A stretch of 64,000 nucleotides of DNA. Origin: Thereva unica (lineage: Eukaryota; Arthropoda; Insecta; Diptera; Therevidae). The translations under genes were made by a program, and so were the position numbers. The notes below the pieces were generated by a model. It was given only the letters and a program-made list of their open reading frames with translations. It was not told the origin of the DNA and ran no database searches. Each line of letters begins with the position of its first letter. Position 1 is the first letter of the stretch. Location: contig OX465282.1 of the NCBI GenBank assembly GCA_949987705.1, positions 86,912,070-86,976,069 on the forward strand, in the 5' to 3' direction. This document shows positions 21,297 through 29,929 of this stretch, piece after piece.

Positions 21297-22011
21297 CCCA
21301 GTAAACCACGAATGCATACAAAATGAATTCACAATACATTTCAGAAATGAATGAAATGCATTACAGAAAGCATTTTGTAAGTAATACGGAATGCATTAAA
21401 AAACATTAGGCATGTCCTAGGATGAAATGCATTGCTTGTAATGCATTAACAATATATTTCATATAGAAATATGTAATGCATACATTATAAATTACAAATA
21501 CATTTTATAAATGTTGCAAATGCATTACAAAAGACATTTCATAAAGCTAACAAAATGTATTGTATAGCATTAAGGATGCTCTAGGATGAAATGCATTGAT
21601 TTTAAACGATTTGATTTATCTGCCTCGAAAGATTATCTTTACACAATTTGATATATGTATTAAATCTTAGGTAAAGAAAGTATAAAACATAATTATACTT
21701 TACTCACCCCGTTATAGTTGAAATACAATACTGGATAAAATGCGCACGGCACTTGGTCAAACACTTACAAATGAGCAAAAATTTTCTACTAGCGGCGGAA
21801 AGTGCCTCGAAAAGATAACGGTGCTACTGCCTGATTTGATATATTCATACGAGTATGAATCCCCATAATCCAAACATAATTTAATACATTGCTTGTAATG
21901 TATTTGTAAGGCACTTGTAAGCAGTCGCTGATTGATAGCTTTCAAATAGCTTACTTGTAATGTACGGCGAATGCATTTCTTTGTTCTATGCATTACATGT
22001 GGTTTGCTGGG
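21297..22011. mobile_element. ATGCAT-rich MITE inserted in the 45-bp array
   Basis: Short terminal inverted repeats: CCCAGTAAACCAC on the left and GTGGTTTGCTGGG on the right. The interrupted array word CTTACATTTTTCG shows that either AT was duplicated, or the element is TCCCAG...CTGGGA inserted between A and T without duplication. The inside holds about ten copies of the palindromic core ATGCAT, mostly as AATGCATT, in both halves, and no coding sequence. Confidence 0.8.
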
Positions 22012-22012
22012 A

Positions 22013-22255
22013 TTTTTCGAGGGAGGCAAATTTTGTACTGAAGAGATAATTCTTACATTTTTCGAGGGAGGTAACAATTTTTACATTTTTCGAGGGAGGT
22101 AAATTTTGTACTGAAGAGATAATTCTTACATTTTTCGAGGGAGGTACCAATTTTTACATTTTTCGAGGGAGGTAAATTTTGTACTGAAGAGACAATTCTT
22201 ACATTTTTTGAGGGAGTGAAGTTGGAGAGATATTTCTTACATTTTTCGAGGGAGG
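22013..22255. repeat. 45-bp tandem repeat array, right part
   Basis: Continuation of the 21045-21295 array: TTTTTCGAGGGAGG units with AAATTTTGTACTGAAGAGA spacers, the last unit being degraded near 22215-22255. Confidence 0.88.
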
Positions 22256-23487
22256 TAAAATTTTATTTTTATTTTTTAATCTCTATCTGTAACAACTAAA
22301 ATATTTTCGTGTTATTTTCAATTTTAGGGAGTTTCATTTTAAATTTGTAAATACGTTTTTCTTTATAATGAATTTTAAAAAATGTTTTTGTAATCAACAT
22401 TCATAGGCACGATAATTAATATTTCCATTCATGCATTCATCATTTATCGTATCTTCTCTTTCGCAAACGCAATAGATCTACCCGCATCGCAACATTTGAG
22501 CCATTCACTACGTGACGTGCTAGCAATACAATGGCACCTCGCCTCATTTGAAGTGAGACATTGTACTGGCTCAAAAGGAAAAAGAGGCTCCTCTTACAAA
22601 CTCATTTTATTATCGTGTCCTACCCAACACTACAGGGTATCGGCTAGATGTTTTGAAGCTCGAGTTCTGTACAGAGTTCGAACGTTCCATGAAAAAAGAG
22701 TCGAGTGTCGAGTTCAATGAAACCAAAACCAAGTACTGTCTATTCTCCACTAAAACCTGCACCAACCTTCCCTCCATTTCAGTGGGCGAGGATAATATAA
22801 CAGCTGATCCATATCTTAACATCCTTGGCGTGACTCTATCCAACGATTTGCGATGGAATAATCACATACTCCAAGTCACCAAACAAGCGTATCAATGCCT
22901 AGGCTTCCTTAAGAGATGCAAGTTTCTCCTTCATCCAACTGCCTTGGCTACAATCTACAAGTTCTACATTCGGCCACGCCTTGAATACAACTCGTATATC
23001 TGGGCGGCGCCCCTAAAACCACCTTGGCTTGGCTAGACAAGGTGCAAAACCGCGCCATCAAACTCATTGGCTATAGCACTCTTTGCATTGATCCTTTAAG
23101 CCACCGAAGGAATGTAGCAGCGCTCAGCAAGTTTTACCGCTATTTTCATAGCGACTGCTCCACTGAAATCAAAAACCTCCTACCTACACGGCAATTTTTC
23201 TCCCGCAACACAAGGCTAGCCAACCAATTAGCAGTTCGTTTATAAATAGAACAACTCGATTGTGGAACTCTCTTCCGCAGTCGGTGTTTCCGAGCTCATA
23301 TAACGTCTCAGAGTTCAAACGCAAGGTTCATCGACATCTACTCATGCACCCTCCAGACCCCTAACCTATCCTATCTCATCTTTCCTTCAGATCAAGCTTA
23401 CTACTATACATTGCACCATGACCTGTAAGACATGACGGACTAGTAGTACAAAGGTTGACTCCTAAGCTTCATCTTGCCACAAAAAAA

Positions 23488-23640
23488 AAACTCAGAGTTG
23501 TATGGAGGTAGCAAAATTTCAAACGTTCAAAATGATTAAAATAAACACACTACGATGGATTGGTCATGTCGAATGCGTTGTAAAACGGAACCCTGCAAAA
23601 ACAATGCTATTTCTATTCTATTTCTTGTTGAGGGGCGCCT
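23488..23640 (+). pseudogene. LINE X C-terminal region, part 2
   Basis: After the CR1-like insertion the LINE X frame resumes as EVAKFQTFKMIKINTLRWIG then HVECVVKRNPAKTML: the R-L-RW-GHV-R-M/V...-PAK motif downstream of the RT in APE-type LINEs. It is cut near 23640 by another LINE fragment on the opposite strand, and the last part is at 24262-24466. Confidence 0.65.
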
Positions 23641-24261
23641 TTGCGGACACTGCGTACTATTTTGTTTGGTCTATTGTGCCATCCCCGTCTTTAAAAACTA
23701 TCAAGGTTCAGGCTTTTAATATAGCCTAAAAATGATTTAGGATTTCTGTCCCAAATCTCCCTGGGAGTAGAGAAGTCACGATGGAGGAGGCTCAATCTCT
23801 TTCTCGCTGAAGCCTCACAGTCACACAGCAAGTGCTCCGCAGTTTCGGAAGCTGCCCTGCAGAACCGACAGCTATAATCGGCCTTCAGACCTATTTTGTT
23901 TTGATGGTAGTTAAACGAACAGTGGCAGAACTCTGTTATTATTTTTAGCTCCCACCTCTTGAGATTTAAAAGTTTGCCCGCTTTAGCTTTATCGATTTGG
24001 ATGAATCTTTTGGCTTGACGAGCACCCTGGCTATGAAGAAACAGCCGGTCGACCCAATTTGTTATGGCCGTTTTCACGTATCAGCTTGCTAAGCTACAGA
24101 AAGGTTCCGGACCAATAGGTTTGCGCCAACGCTGGTCAGGCTGTCGGCAGTTTCATTACCAATGCGACCTTCGTGGCCCGGATTCCACATCAGTGTGACA
24201 CTGTTGTTCCTGCTGAGGAATTTCAAAGTTTGATGAAACACTGTGAGATTTAGAAAAAACA
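23641..24261 (-). pseudogene. RNase H-type LINE fragment (I/R1-like)
   Basis: Minus strand encodes the end of an RNase H domain (SVTLMWNPGHEGRIGNETAD then SL; the His and Asp expected near the RNase H active site are present) followed by a C-terminal region with a putative zinc-binding C-x2-C...H...C (DYSCRFCRAASETAEHLLC then DC) and a PREIW...YIKSLNL tail. A frameshift near 24115 and a stop near 24083 show decay. It belongs to RNase H-bearing LINEs of the I/R1/LOA type. The insertion lies inside LINE X; I could not define its target duplication. Confidence 0.75.
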
Positions 24262-24466
24262 GTGCCAGGGCAAGTATCGAGGGGTAAACGGAGAACAGCA
24301 CGCCCTACGAAAATATACATAGAAGACGACGAAGCAGGCATACGACAATTAGGAATAAGAACCTGGAAAGACGAGCCAGAGATTGCCAACATGGAGCCGG
24401 ACGCTGAATAAGCCAAGGCCAACACTAGCCTGTGAAGAACTTGAGGCATCATCATCATCTTCATCA
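24262..24466 (+). pseudogene. LINE X C-terminus and 3' end, part 3
   Basis: Plus strand reads SRGKRRTARPTKIYIEDDEA then GIRQLGIRTWKDEPE: the GR-R-RP-R-ED-LR-LGIR-W motif that ends many APE-type LINE ORFs, with a stop about 24406. The tail contains repeated ATC (CATCATCATCATC, about 24448). With 17491-17633 and 23488-23640 it forms one LINE X remnant split by two later insertions. Confidence 0.65.
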
Positions 24467-24551
24467 ACTTTCAACAAGTCTCTATTGTAGTATCCCCATA
24501 GTATAACTGCCGTTATCAAATTATAAAAAAAGTCCAGGTAAAACAAAAATA

Positions 24552-24557
24552 TTTATT
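24552..24557 (-). terminator. Polyadenylation signal of the allergen-like gene
   Basis: AATAAA on the minus strand, 20 bp after the stop codon of 24577-25173. No competing signal is closer. Confidence 0.7.
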
Positions 24558-24576
24558 TTTTATAGCTTAGAACAAA

Positions 24577-25173
24577 TCAGTACCACCCAAAGGACTTCCT
24601 TATATATTGGTCATACTGTTGCCCGTCAAAACCAAGAGATTCCAAATGGTCAACAACTGCCAAGAATTCTGGATCTGTTAAAAGCCGTTCATATACGACC
24701 CTCAATTCTTGAGTTCTACGCCAGAATTCAGAGAAAAGTTTATCTTCAGAAACTTTCTCTTTAATTAGGCTTGAAATCTCTTCCATTGGCATGATTTCAA
24801 GGAATGCCTCCATGAATCCCTTCCAACCTGGGTGTCGGTCAACTGAAACTTCTGATGCGTGAAGTTGTAGTCCTTGTTTACTAAGTATAATGCTGTTAAT
24901 GTCGTAGTGTTGCGCAACCCATCTTATGTACTCCAGTACTTCTTGTTGCTTCAGTAGGACAGAGTACATCTTTGACCACCCTTCAGAGACATAGTAGTTC
25001 ATAACATTGCGGAATTCTTCGTCATGTTCTGCATAATAGTCGACAAGGCTAGATATTTCCTCTGTAGGTATCAAGGCTTGAATATCGTAGAAGTCTTGCT
25101 TTAGTCCGAAGTGTGGAACTGACGCTCCAAAAGCAACTGCTGCGATAGCCAAAACAACGACAAGAGTCTTCAT
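24577..25173 (-). CDS. Insect allergen-related (G12-type) secreted protein
   Basis: 198 codons, ATG to TGA, intact. Residues 1-17 (MKTLVVVLAIAAVAFGA) form a clear signal peptide with cleavage likely near A17-S18. The mature protein is one insect-allergen-related repeat (cockroach Bla g 1 / mosquito G12 type): DFYDIQALIPTEEISSLVDY, D-E-F-R-NVMNYYVSEGW, the central VLEYIRWVAQHYDIN, then a second half opening GWKGFMEAFLEIMPMEEISS and closing DPEFLAVVDHLESLGFDG. Such proteins are helical and bind lipids; known members are secreted in the midgut, and some are induced by a meal. Only one repeat unit is present, as in G12 rather than the multi-repeat cockroach allergens. The gene has TATA and Inr elements, a small 5'UTR intron and a close AATAAA. 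It is the only ordinary host gene I recognise in the window; its neighbours are dead transposons. The exact function in this species is unknown. Confidence 0.9.
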   Translation of the reverse strand: MKTLVVVLAIAAVAFGASVPHFGLKQDFYDIQALIPTEEISSLVDYYAEHDEEFRNVMNYYVSEGWSKMYSVLLKQQEVLEYIRWVAQHYDINSIILSKQGLQLHASEVSVDRHPGWKGFMEAFLEIMPMEEISSLIKEKVSEDKLFSEFWRRTQELRVVYERLLTDPEFLAVVDHLESLGFDGQQYDQYIRKSFGWY

Positions 25174-25235
25174 CTACAAGTTAAATTTATTATGTAAGAA
25201 TACATTTTTTTCACCACTTGTATATCACAATTTAC
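25174..25235 (-). other. Predicted 62-bp intron in the 5'UTR
   Basis: On the minus strand AAAAG|GTAAATTGTG (donor, exon end 25236) and TTTAACTTGTAG|ATGAAG (acceptor, ending directly before the start codon at 25173) frame a 62-bp A+T-rich segment. Length and signals fit a short insect intron. Without it the ATG would still be the first, so the protein is unchanged either way. Confidence 0.5.
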
Positions 25236-25256
25236 CTTTTTTTAGTTAAGACCGCT

Positions 25257-25300
25257 GATCTGAAAATGATGCACTTTATGTCGTCGGCGGATAATTTATA
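25257..25300 (-). promoter_or_regulatory. Core promoter of the allergen-like gene
   Basis: TATAAATTAT on the minus strand (25300-25291). TCATTT (Inr match TCA-K-T-Y) places a likely start of transcription at 25267, 33 bases downstream, the usual TATA-to-start spacing. Confidence 0.6.
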
Positions 25301-25310
25301 CTTTTTCAAA

Positions 25311-25726
25311 TCGAAACAGTGCGGGATTGTGACTAGCAGAAAACAGCGTTAGACGTAGACATTAAAATTTGATTAGATTATTTTAGAGTAATAGATAAGC
25401 AGGAAGCGATAGATCAATTATAATTGATAGATATGGGAGATATTGGTGACTCAAGAAAAACAAATCCATTTTATGAGTGTTCCAGAACGAAATCAATTGG
25501 TATTTGCCATTTGTTCTGATATTGTGCAATTATCAAATTTTGTTGTTATCTTCTCGTTCATTCAACTACGCGAATCAGGTAACTACTATCAGCTTAACAA
25601 CAAAATACGCGACATTTTGACTTTCGATGATGGATAAGTGAAAGTACAAAGCTTAAGAGTTTATTAGTACGGAAACAGTAACTGTTCTAGAACTAGTGCA
25701 AGGGACTCGTGAAGGCGTATACAATA
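25311..25726. other. Upstream intergenic DNA
   Basis: About 400 bp upstream of the allergen-like promoter. No repeat or coding sequence recognised; it may hold regulatory sequence of that gene. Confidence 0.35.
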
Positions 25727-26261
25727 TACAGGGTGTTTCAGACTGAGATGCTTATTGGTTAAGGGGTGATTACTGGGTATAAAAAAATATTTGGAGAAAA
25801 CAAATTTGTAGGCATAGGTCCGAGGGACGGGGTCAAGGAAAACGGTAATCCGCCATTTTGAATTTGAAATGTCGCCACGTCAAGCTCTTCATGTCAAGGG
25901 GTTGGAGAACACAAATGCCAATATCTGCCGCTATCTTTCATTCCACTTGTTGATTGTTTTGGAAATTGCGCTCAAATTAGGGAAAAAATTAGTGTGCAAA
26001 GGACACGTTGGAAGTGAAAACTTTTATGGCCAGTCTATATTTCCAAATCAATCTTAATATTGCAGGAGAATAAGGGTTAAAATTTTGTTTATAAATATTC
26101 CATTTAAGTGCAATTTTAATGAGAAAATTGCCTTATTTGGTGTTTATTTGGTACTTTTAGACAAAATTCAGGTGAAAAGGTACTAAAAAAGGGCGATATA
26201 GAGCCAATTTCACCATTAAAATTGCTAATAACTTCAGCAGTAATGGTCGTAGCATAATAGT
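25727..26261. repeat. Dispersed repeat (family E-related) with ACAGGGTGTTTC end
   Basis: Left end TATACAGGGTGTTTCAGAC. The right part (about 26056-26250) is the reverse complement of 44640-44760, sharing for example GAAGTTATAAG or GAAGTTATTAG, AATTGGCTCTAT and TTTTTTAGTACCTTT. It contains CGCCATTTTGAATTTGAAAT at about 25851. It looks like a MITE or composite of two; the border with the Helentron remnant is at about 26261. Confidence 0.5.
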
Positions 26262-27472
26262 TGTTAGAAATTGAGGACCTTGCTGCAAGAGGGGGGCAGA
26301 TCCAATTTTGTCAAATTGTCAACAATAAGCAAAGCAAGCCAAACACTCTGTCTCCTAACTGGGTGCCGGTGTATAAGAAAATAGTGAACATTAAACTGAC
26401 GAAAACTGTGAAATGCAAACGAAAACAGTTTCCTTGCGTTCCTGCTTGTGCTATTACCATTCACAAGTCGCAAGGTGGGACGTTTACTGTTATTGTTTAT
26501 AAATACTCCTCGGAGCAACCACAACAGTTGGTGTACGTGGCGCTGAGTCGGGTAACGAATATCGACGGCTTCCACATCATCACGGAAAAATATGCGCCTT
26601 TTATCTTCAAACACGGACGGGATGGGAACGACTCACAGGCTACGCGAGATGTCCGTAACGAATACATTCGACTCCGTGGACACGCTCTTCAAACAATCAC
26701 TTCGAAAGCAGGGAAATTTTGTGATGACGGTAACAACGCTGGGCAAACTGTAGTGACAAACCTTAATGTTCAGAGTTTATCTGCGCACTTCGCCGATATT
26801 GAAACGGATCCCGTGATACCAAGATCGGATTATTTGGTATTGACTGAAACGTGGATGCGTGACAATTTTGATCCAGTTCCAATCAATAATTATGAATGTA
26901 TAACCAGGCAGAATAATCGATCGGATTCTGATACAAACGCAGCTGGTGGAGTGGCAATCTATCGAAAATTAACATCAACATCCACGGCCAAAGTTCTCCA
27001 CGTTGAATTGTCGGACACAACTCGTCTCATCAGAAACACAGGCGAGGTCTGATTGGCTGAAATTACATGCTTCACTGCTGATACAACGTTTAAAATTGTA
27101 CTTGGCGCAGTGTATATTCATCCTGGAGCAAGTGTCTCAAACATTAGTGTATTGCTGCACCAAGCACTCTTTCCGTACGTGCATAACAGGCAGTATGTGC
27201 ATCCGATCATGCAAGTTGATACCAATGTACCAATTCTTCTTTGTGGCGACTTCAACACAAACGTGAAAAATGATGATACATTCCTCAAATTCATGAAGGA
27301 TATGTACAATCTCGAATGCACATCAGATGTTACTAAGTCAACAACGCTGAGAGGAACAACCCTCGATTTGACTTTTTCAAGGCACATTACACTTGAAACA
27401 CTCCCATTCATTTCATACTTTTCCTATCATCGACCTATCCTTAACAGAATAACACAGATTGCAAGAAGTTAA
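26262..27472 (+). pseudogene. Helentron RepHel helicase C-terminus fused to AP-type endonuclease
   Basis: Helentrons are Helitron-like rolling-circle transposons whose Rep-helicase carries an extra apurinic-type endonuclease at the C-terminus. Seen here in one frame: the last helicase motifs (PCVPACAITIHKSQGGTF and QQLVYVALSRVTNIDGFHII; Pif1-type motifs V-VI), a short linker, then the endonuclease: LNVQSLSAHFADIE, YLVLTETWM (catalytic Glu), AGGVAIYRK, LGAVYIHPG, ILLCGDFNTN (Asp/Asn), and TTLDLTFSRHI...YHRPIL at the end. A single in-frame TGA interrupts it at 27050-27052. The HUH replicase and most of the helicase are missing: the 5' side is cut at about 26261. The stop at 27470-27472 looks like the true end. 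The fragment is decayed but recognisable. Confidence 0.85.
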
Positions 27473-27669
27473 ATATCAGACATGTATATAAAAGCTGTAA
27501 ATGAATTTGTTACTACACATTGTTACTTGTAAATAATCTGTTCATTAAAGTAATTTGAATTCATTAGTGCAAATAAAAGCTAATTTATCAATCAAAATGA
27601 ATACATATTTCATTTCACTCCTTTTTGTATCCATACAAAATAATGATAATTTAATATAAATGATTCAAT
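27473..27669. other. Helentron 3' flank
   Basis: About 200 bp of A+T-rich sequence, probably the 3'UTR of the Helentron remnant. I could not identify a clear terminal hairpin. Confidence 0.35.
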
Positions 27670-27733
27670 GGGGAATGCCCATTTTCGGCCATGGGTGCCC
27701 ACACATAAAACCAAACGGAAACGATAATATACA

Positions 27734-29403
27734 ACGATGCCAACAAATCCACTGGACCCGATAATATACCCCCTATCGTCTTAAAACAATGCGCCTCACC
27801 TTTGGCTAAACCTCTGCGCAAATTATTTTCCCTGTCATATTTCTCCGGAGTTTATCCCGATTCTTGGAAACTTGCCCATGTTCAGCCCATACCGAAAAAA
27901 GGTGATTCCAGCGATCCCTCCAACTACCGCCCAATAGCAATTACTTCTATTCTCTCCAAAACCATGGAGACGATAATCAACAAAAAGCTTATGGGATATC
28001 TAGAATCCAATCTACTCATAAACGACAGACAGTATGGCTTCCGACGAAAAAGATCCACTGGCGATCTTTTAGTCTGTCTTACAGAACATCTCAGCCGTAG
28101 TCTGCATGGATCCGGTGAGTCTAGCCTGGTTGCTCTGGATATCTCCAAGGCTTTCGATAGAGTTTGGCACTCAGCCCTGTTAGCTAAACTCAAAGCTATT
28201 GGAGTTGACCCACTTCTACAGAAGTGGATTGAGAGTTTCCTTTCTGGCCGTTCAATCAAAGTGGTATTGGATGGCGTCAAATCCGCACCCCACACGATCT
28301 CTGCGGGGGTACCCCAGGGGTCAATTTTATCACCGGCCCTATTTCTCATATTTATAAATGACCTTCTTTCAATCCCCTCCAACCCACTTCTCAGCTTCGC
28401 TGTCGACGGTACTCTACGTTACTCGTACAGCTTCGATACAAGACAGACTCATGCCAGATCCTGTCTTGATGATCGCGAACTAATGTTCAACTCTATTAAT
28501 AACGACATTGAACTTATTATAGAGTGGGGGAAAAAGAATCGTGTCAAATTCAACCCCTCCAAAACCAAGTACTGTCTTATCTCCAAAAAGAAGCTCAACA
28601 CCTCTTCACCCTTGAGAGTGGATGGAGTTCAACTAATGGCCGACCCATCCTTGCACATCTTAGGCGTGACATTAGCGAAAGACTTGCGATGGAATGACCA
28701 CATATTCCAAATCGCCAAACAAGCATCCCAGTGCTTGGGATTTCTTAAGAGGTGCAAGTTCCTCCTCCAGCCATCGGCCCGTGCTGTTATCTATAAATCC
28801 TACATTCGGCCTCTTCTCGAATATAACTCCCTCGTTTGGGGCGGCGCCCCAATAACCACCTTGGCATGGTTAGATAAAGTGCAAAAAAGGGCGCTCAAAT
28901 TAATTGATGACGACACCGCCTGCTCCACCATCGACCCCTTGAGCCACCGTAGGAATGTAGCAGCACTGACAAAATTTTATCGCTACTATCATAGTGACTG
29001 TTCCTCCGAGTTAAACGCTCTCCTGCCTCCTCGGCAATCTTATACCCGCAACACCAGATTAGCCCACTCGTCTCATTCCCTTCACCTGCAACTACCCCTT
29101 TCACGCACTCAACAAGATATGAATTCGTTTGTTAATAGAACAACTCGACTGTGGAATAACCTCTCGCAGTCAGTATTTCCGAGCTCCTACAACATCCAAG
29201 AGTTCAAACGCAGGGTTCATCACCACCTTCTTCAATACCCCCCCGTACCTTTTAATCCTTAACCTATACCCCCCCCCCCCTCATCCATCCCCCGTACTAA
29301 GCTTACTGCTAGACATTGCACCATGACGTGACAAATGACATGACGGACTAGTAGTACAAAGGGTGACTCCTAAGCTTAGCACTGCCACATAAAAAAAAAA
29401 AAA
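27734..29403 (+). mobile_element. CR1-like LINE, 5'-truncated, in foldback arm
   Basis: Flanked by ATACA (27729-27733 and 29404-29408); the uninterrupted right arm of the foldback (about 31128-31136) shows the empty site. Ends with poly(A) after ACTGCCACAT. The 3'UTR contains TAGTACAAAGGGTGACTCC, shared with the 23.4-kb copy. Coding sequence occupies 27736-29262. Confidence 0.9.
27736..29262 (+). CDS. CR1-like LINE reverse transcriptase, open but with altered catalytic box
   Basis: 508 codons open from the truncation point to TAG; an ATG at 27802 is internal. RT blocks: STGPDNIPPIVLKQ, HVQPIPKKGDSSDPSNYRPI, YGFRRKRSTGDLLVCL, VALDISKAFDRVWHSAL (first Asp), SAGVPQGSILSPALFLIFIN, then SFAVDGTLRYSY where FADD is expected. 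The related copies have FADD (17640) and FVDD (about 62858), so here the first Asp of the pair became Val and the enzyme should be inactive. Then NPSKTKYCLIS, LHILGVTLAKDLRWNDHI, a long thumb and a C-terminus ending FKRRVHHHLL. No endonuclease remains. It is a 5'-truncated copy that happens to have kept an open frame. Confidence 0.88.
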   Translation, partial: DANKSTGPDNIPPIVLKQCASPLAKPLRKLFSLSYFSGVYPDSWKLAHVQPIPKKGDSSDPSNYRPIAITSILSKTMETIINKKLMGYLESNLLINDRQYGFRRKRSTGDLLVCLTEHLSRSLHGSGESSLVALDISKAFDRVWHSALLAKLKAIGVDPLLQKWIESFLSGRSIKVVLDGVKSAPHTISAGVPQGSILSPALFLIFINDLLSIPSNPLLSFAVDGTLRYSYSFDTRQTHARSCLDDRELMFNSINNDIELIIEWGKKNRVKFNPSKTKYCLISKKKLNTSSPLRVDGVQLMADPSLHILGVTLAKDLRWNDHIFQIAKQASQCLGFLKRCKFLLQPSARAVIYKSYIRPLLEYNSLVWGGAPITTLAWLDKVQKRALKLIDDDTACSTIDPLSHRRNVAALTKFYRYYHSDCSSELNALLPPRQSYTRNTRLAHSSHSLHLQLPLSRTQQDMNSFVNRTTRLWNNLSQSVFPSSYNIQEFKRRVHHHLLQYPPVPFNP

Positions 29404-29468
29404 ATACATCTTAAGAAATGAAATGATTACTTTCTTGGTTTAGAAAAAAGTCGGGGGTTTTGAGATAT

Positions 29469-29925
29469 ACAGGGTGTTTCACACCATCCGTACCACCCAA
29501 TTATCTCAGAAGATTTCAATTGAAAAAACCAAAAAACACGTGTTTAATATTTTTTGGAACTCTATCCGACCATACAGAAATTGACCCCCCGCCACACCCC
29601 CACTTTGGGGGGCGGGGGGTAACTTTAGAATTTCAAATGGCAACCCCCATTTTTTTCACGGATTCTGATTCTCCGCTGGAAAATATGAAACTTTTGTTGA
29701 AAACATTTTTTTATCCGAAGTCCCCCTGCACCCCCAAAAATCATCAAAAATCAAAATTATCCCCAAAAATCAATCTCCAAAAGTTTGATATTTGTCTTTG
29801 GAGAATTATAATCCGTGACAAAAAATATGGGTTGCCATAATTCTTCCCCACCTCCTCACCCCCTCGCAGGAGTGAGTAATAGTAGCCCCCAAATTGGGTG
29901 GTACGGGTGGTTTGAAACACCCTGT
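29469..29925. mobile_element. MITE with ACAGGGTGTTTCA ends (copy within foldback D)
   Basis: Inverted ends: ACAGGGTGTTTCACACCATC on the left and, complemented, ACAGGGTGTTTCAAACCACC on the right, both followed by CGTACCACCCAATT. No coding sequence. A second copy in opposite orientation at about 30668-31070 lacks one end because it is cut at the inner edge of the foldback arm. Confidence 0.85.
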
Positions 29926-29929
29926 ATGT

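Larger units (their letters stand above)
20587..22631. mobile_element. 2-kb insertion made of tandem repeats, inside LINE Y endonuclease
   Basis: Flanked by ACAGGGTAT on both sides (20578-20586 and 22632-22640); the endonuclease coding of LINE Y stops at one side and resumes at the other. Contents: short end sequences (including CACGATA-G/A-TAAA near both ends), an 80-bp tandem repeat, a 45-bp tandem repeat array split by a MITE, and about 370 bp of other sequence. No coding sequence. No clear terminal inverted repeat, so the class is unknown. A 9-bp duplication is compatible with several cut-and-paste groups or with a non-LTR element. Confidence 0.7.
17800..22704 (-). mobile_element. RTE-like LINE Y, nearly full ORF2, with 11-bp target duplication
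   Basis: The inserted block is flanked by GTGTCGAGTTC on both sides (17789-17799 and 22705-22715), and the CR1-like frame is continuous across the site. The 3' end lies on the left, with a GAAGAA-type tail (minus strand). Coding from right to left: start of APE endonuclease (WNVRTLYRTRASKHLADTL, about 22690-22634); then, after a 2-kb insertion, the rest of the endonuclease (20586-19990), a linker, RT (19401-18490) and C-terminus to 17816. The ILGDLNAKVG and INVHAPTE words place the endonuclease in the RTE/CFDP2-like group. Confidence 0.88.
17634..23487 (+). mobile_element. CR1-like LINE copy with nested insertions
   Basis: Two blocks of the same CR1-like LINE family as 27734-29403 lie at 17634-17799 and 22705-23487, with another element between them. 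The first block begins HSFADDGTLRYSY (FADD catalytic box intact); the second starts VEFNETKTKYCLFS and continues through NILGVTLSNDLRWNNHI, FLKRCKFLLHP, WLDKVQNRAIKLI and DPLSHRRNVAALSKFYRY. It has several frame changes and so is dead. The 3' end shares TAGTACAAAGGTTGACTCC and a poly(A) run with the 29.4-kb copy. The candidate target duplication is AAACT (17629-17633 and 23488-23492). The copy is 5'-truncated within the RT. Confidence 0.78.

Noticed and set aside
21296..22012. Helitron (TC...A end, insertion between A and T without duplication)
   Set aside because: The element has inverted CCCAG...CTGGG ends and lacks the 3' CTRR plus hairpin of Helitrons; a 2-bp AT duplication explains the site equally well.
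21045..22255. Regularly spaced short repeats reminiscent of a CRISPR array
   Set aside because: Spacers are themselves repeated (AAATTTTGTACTGAAGAGA), the setting is eukaryotic, and there are no cas genes.
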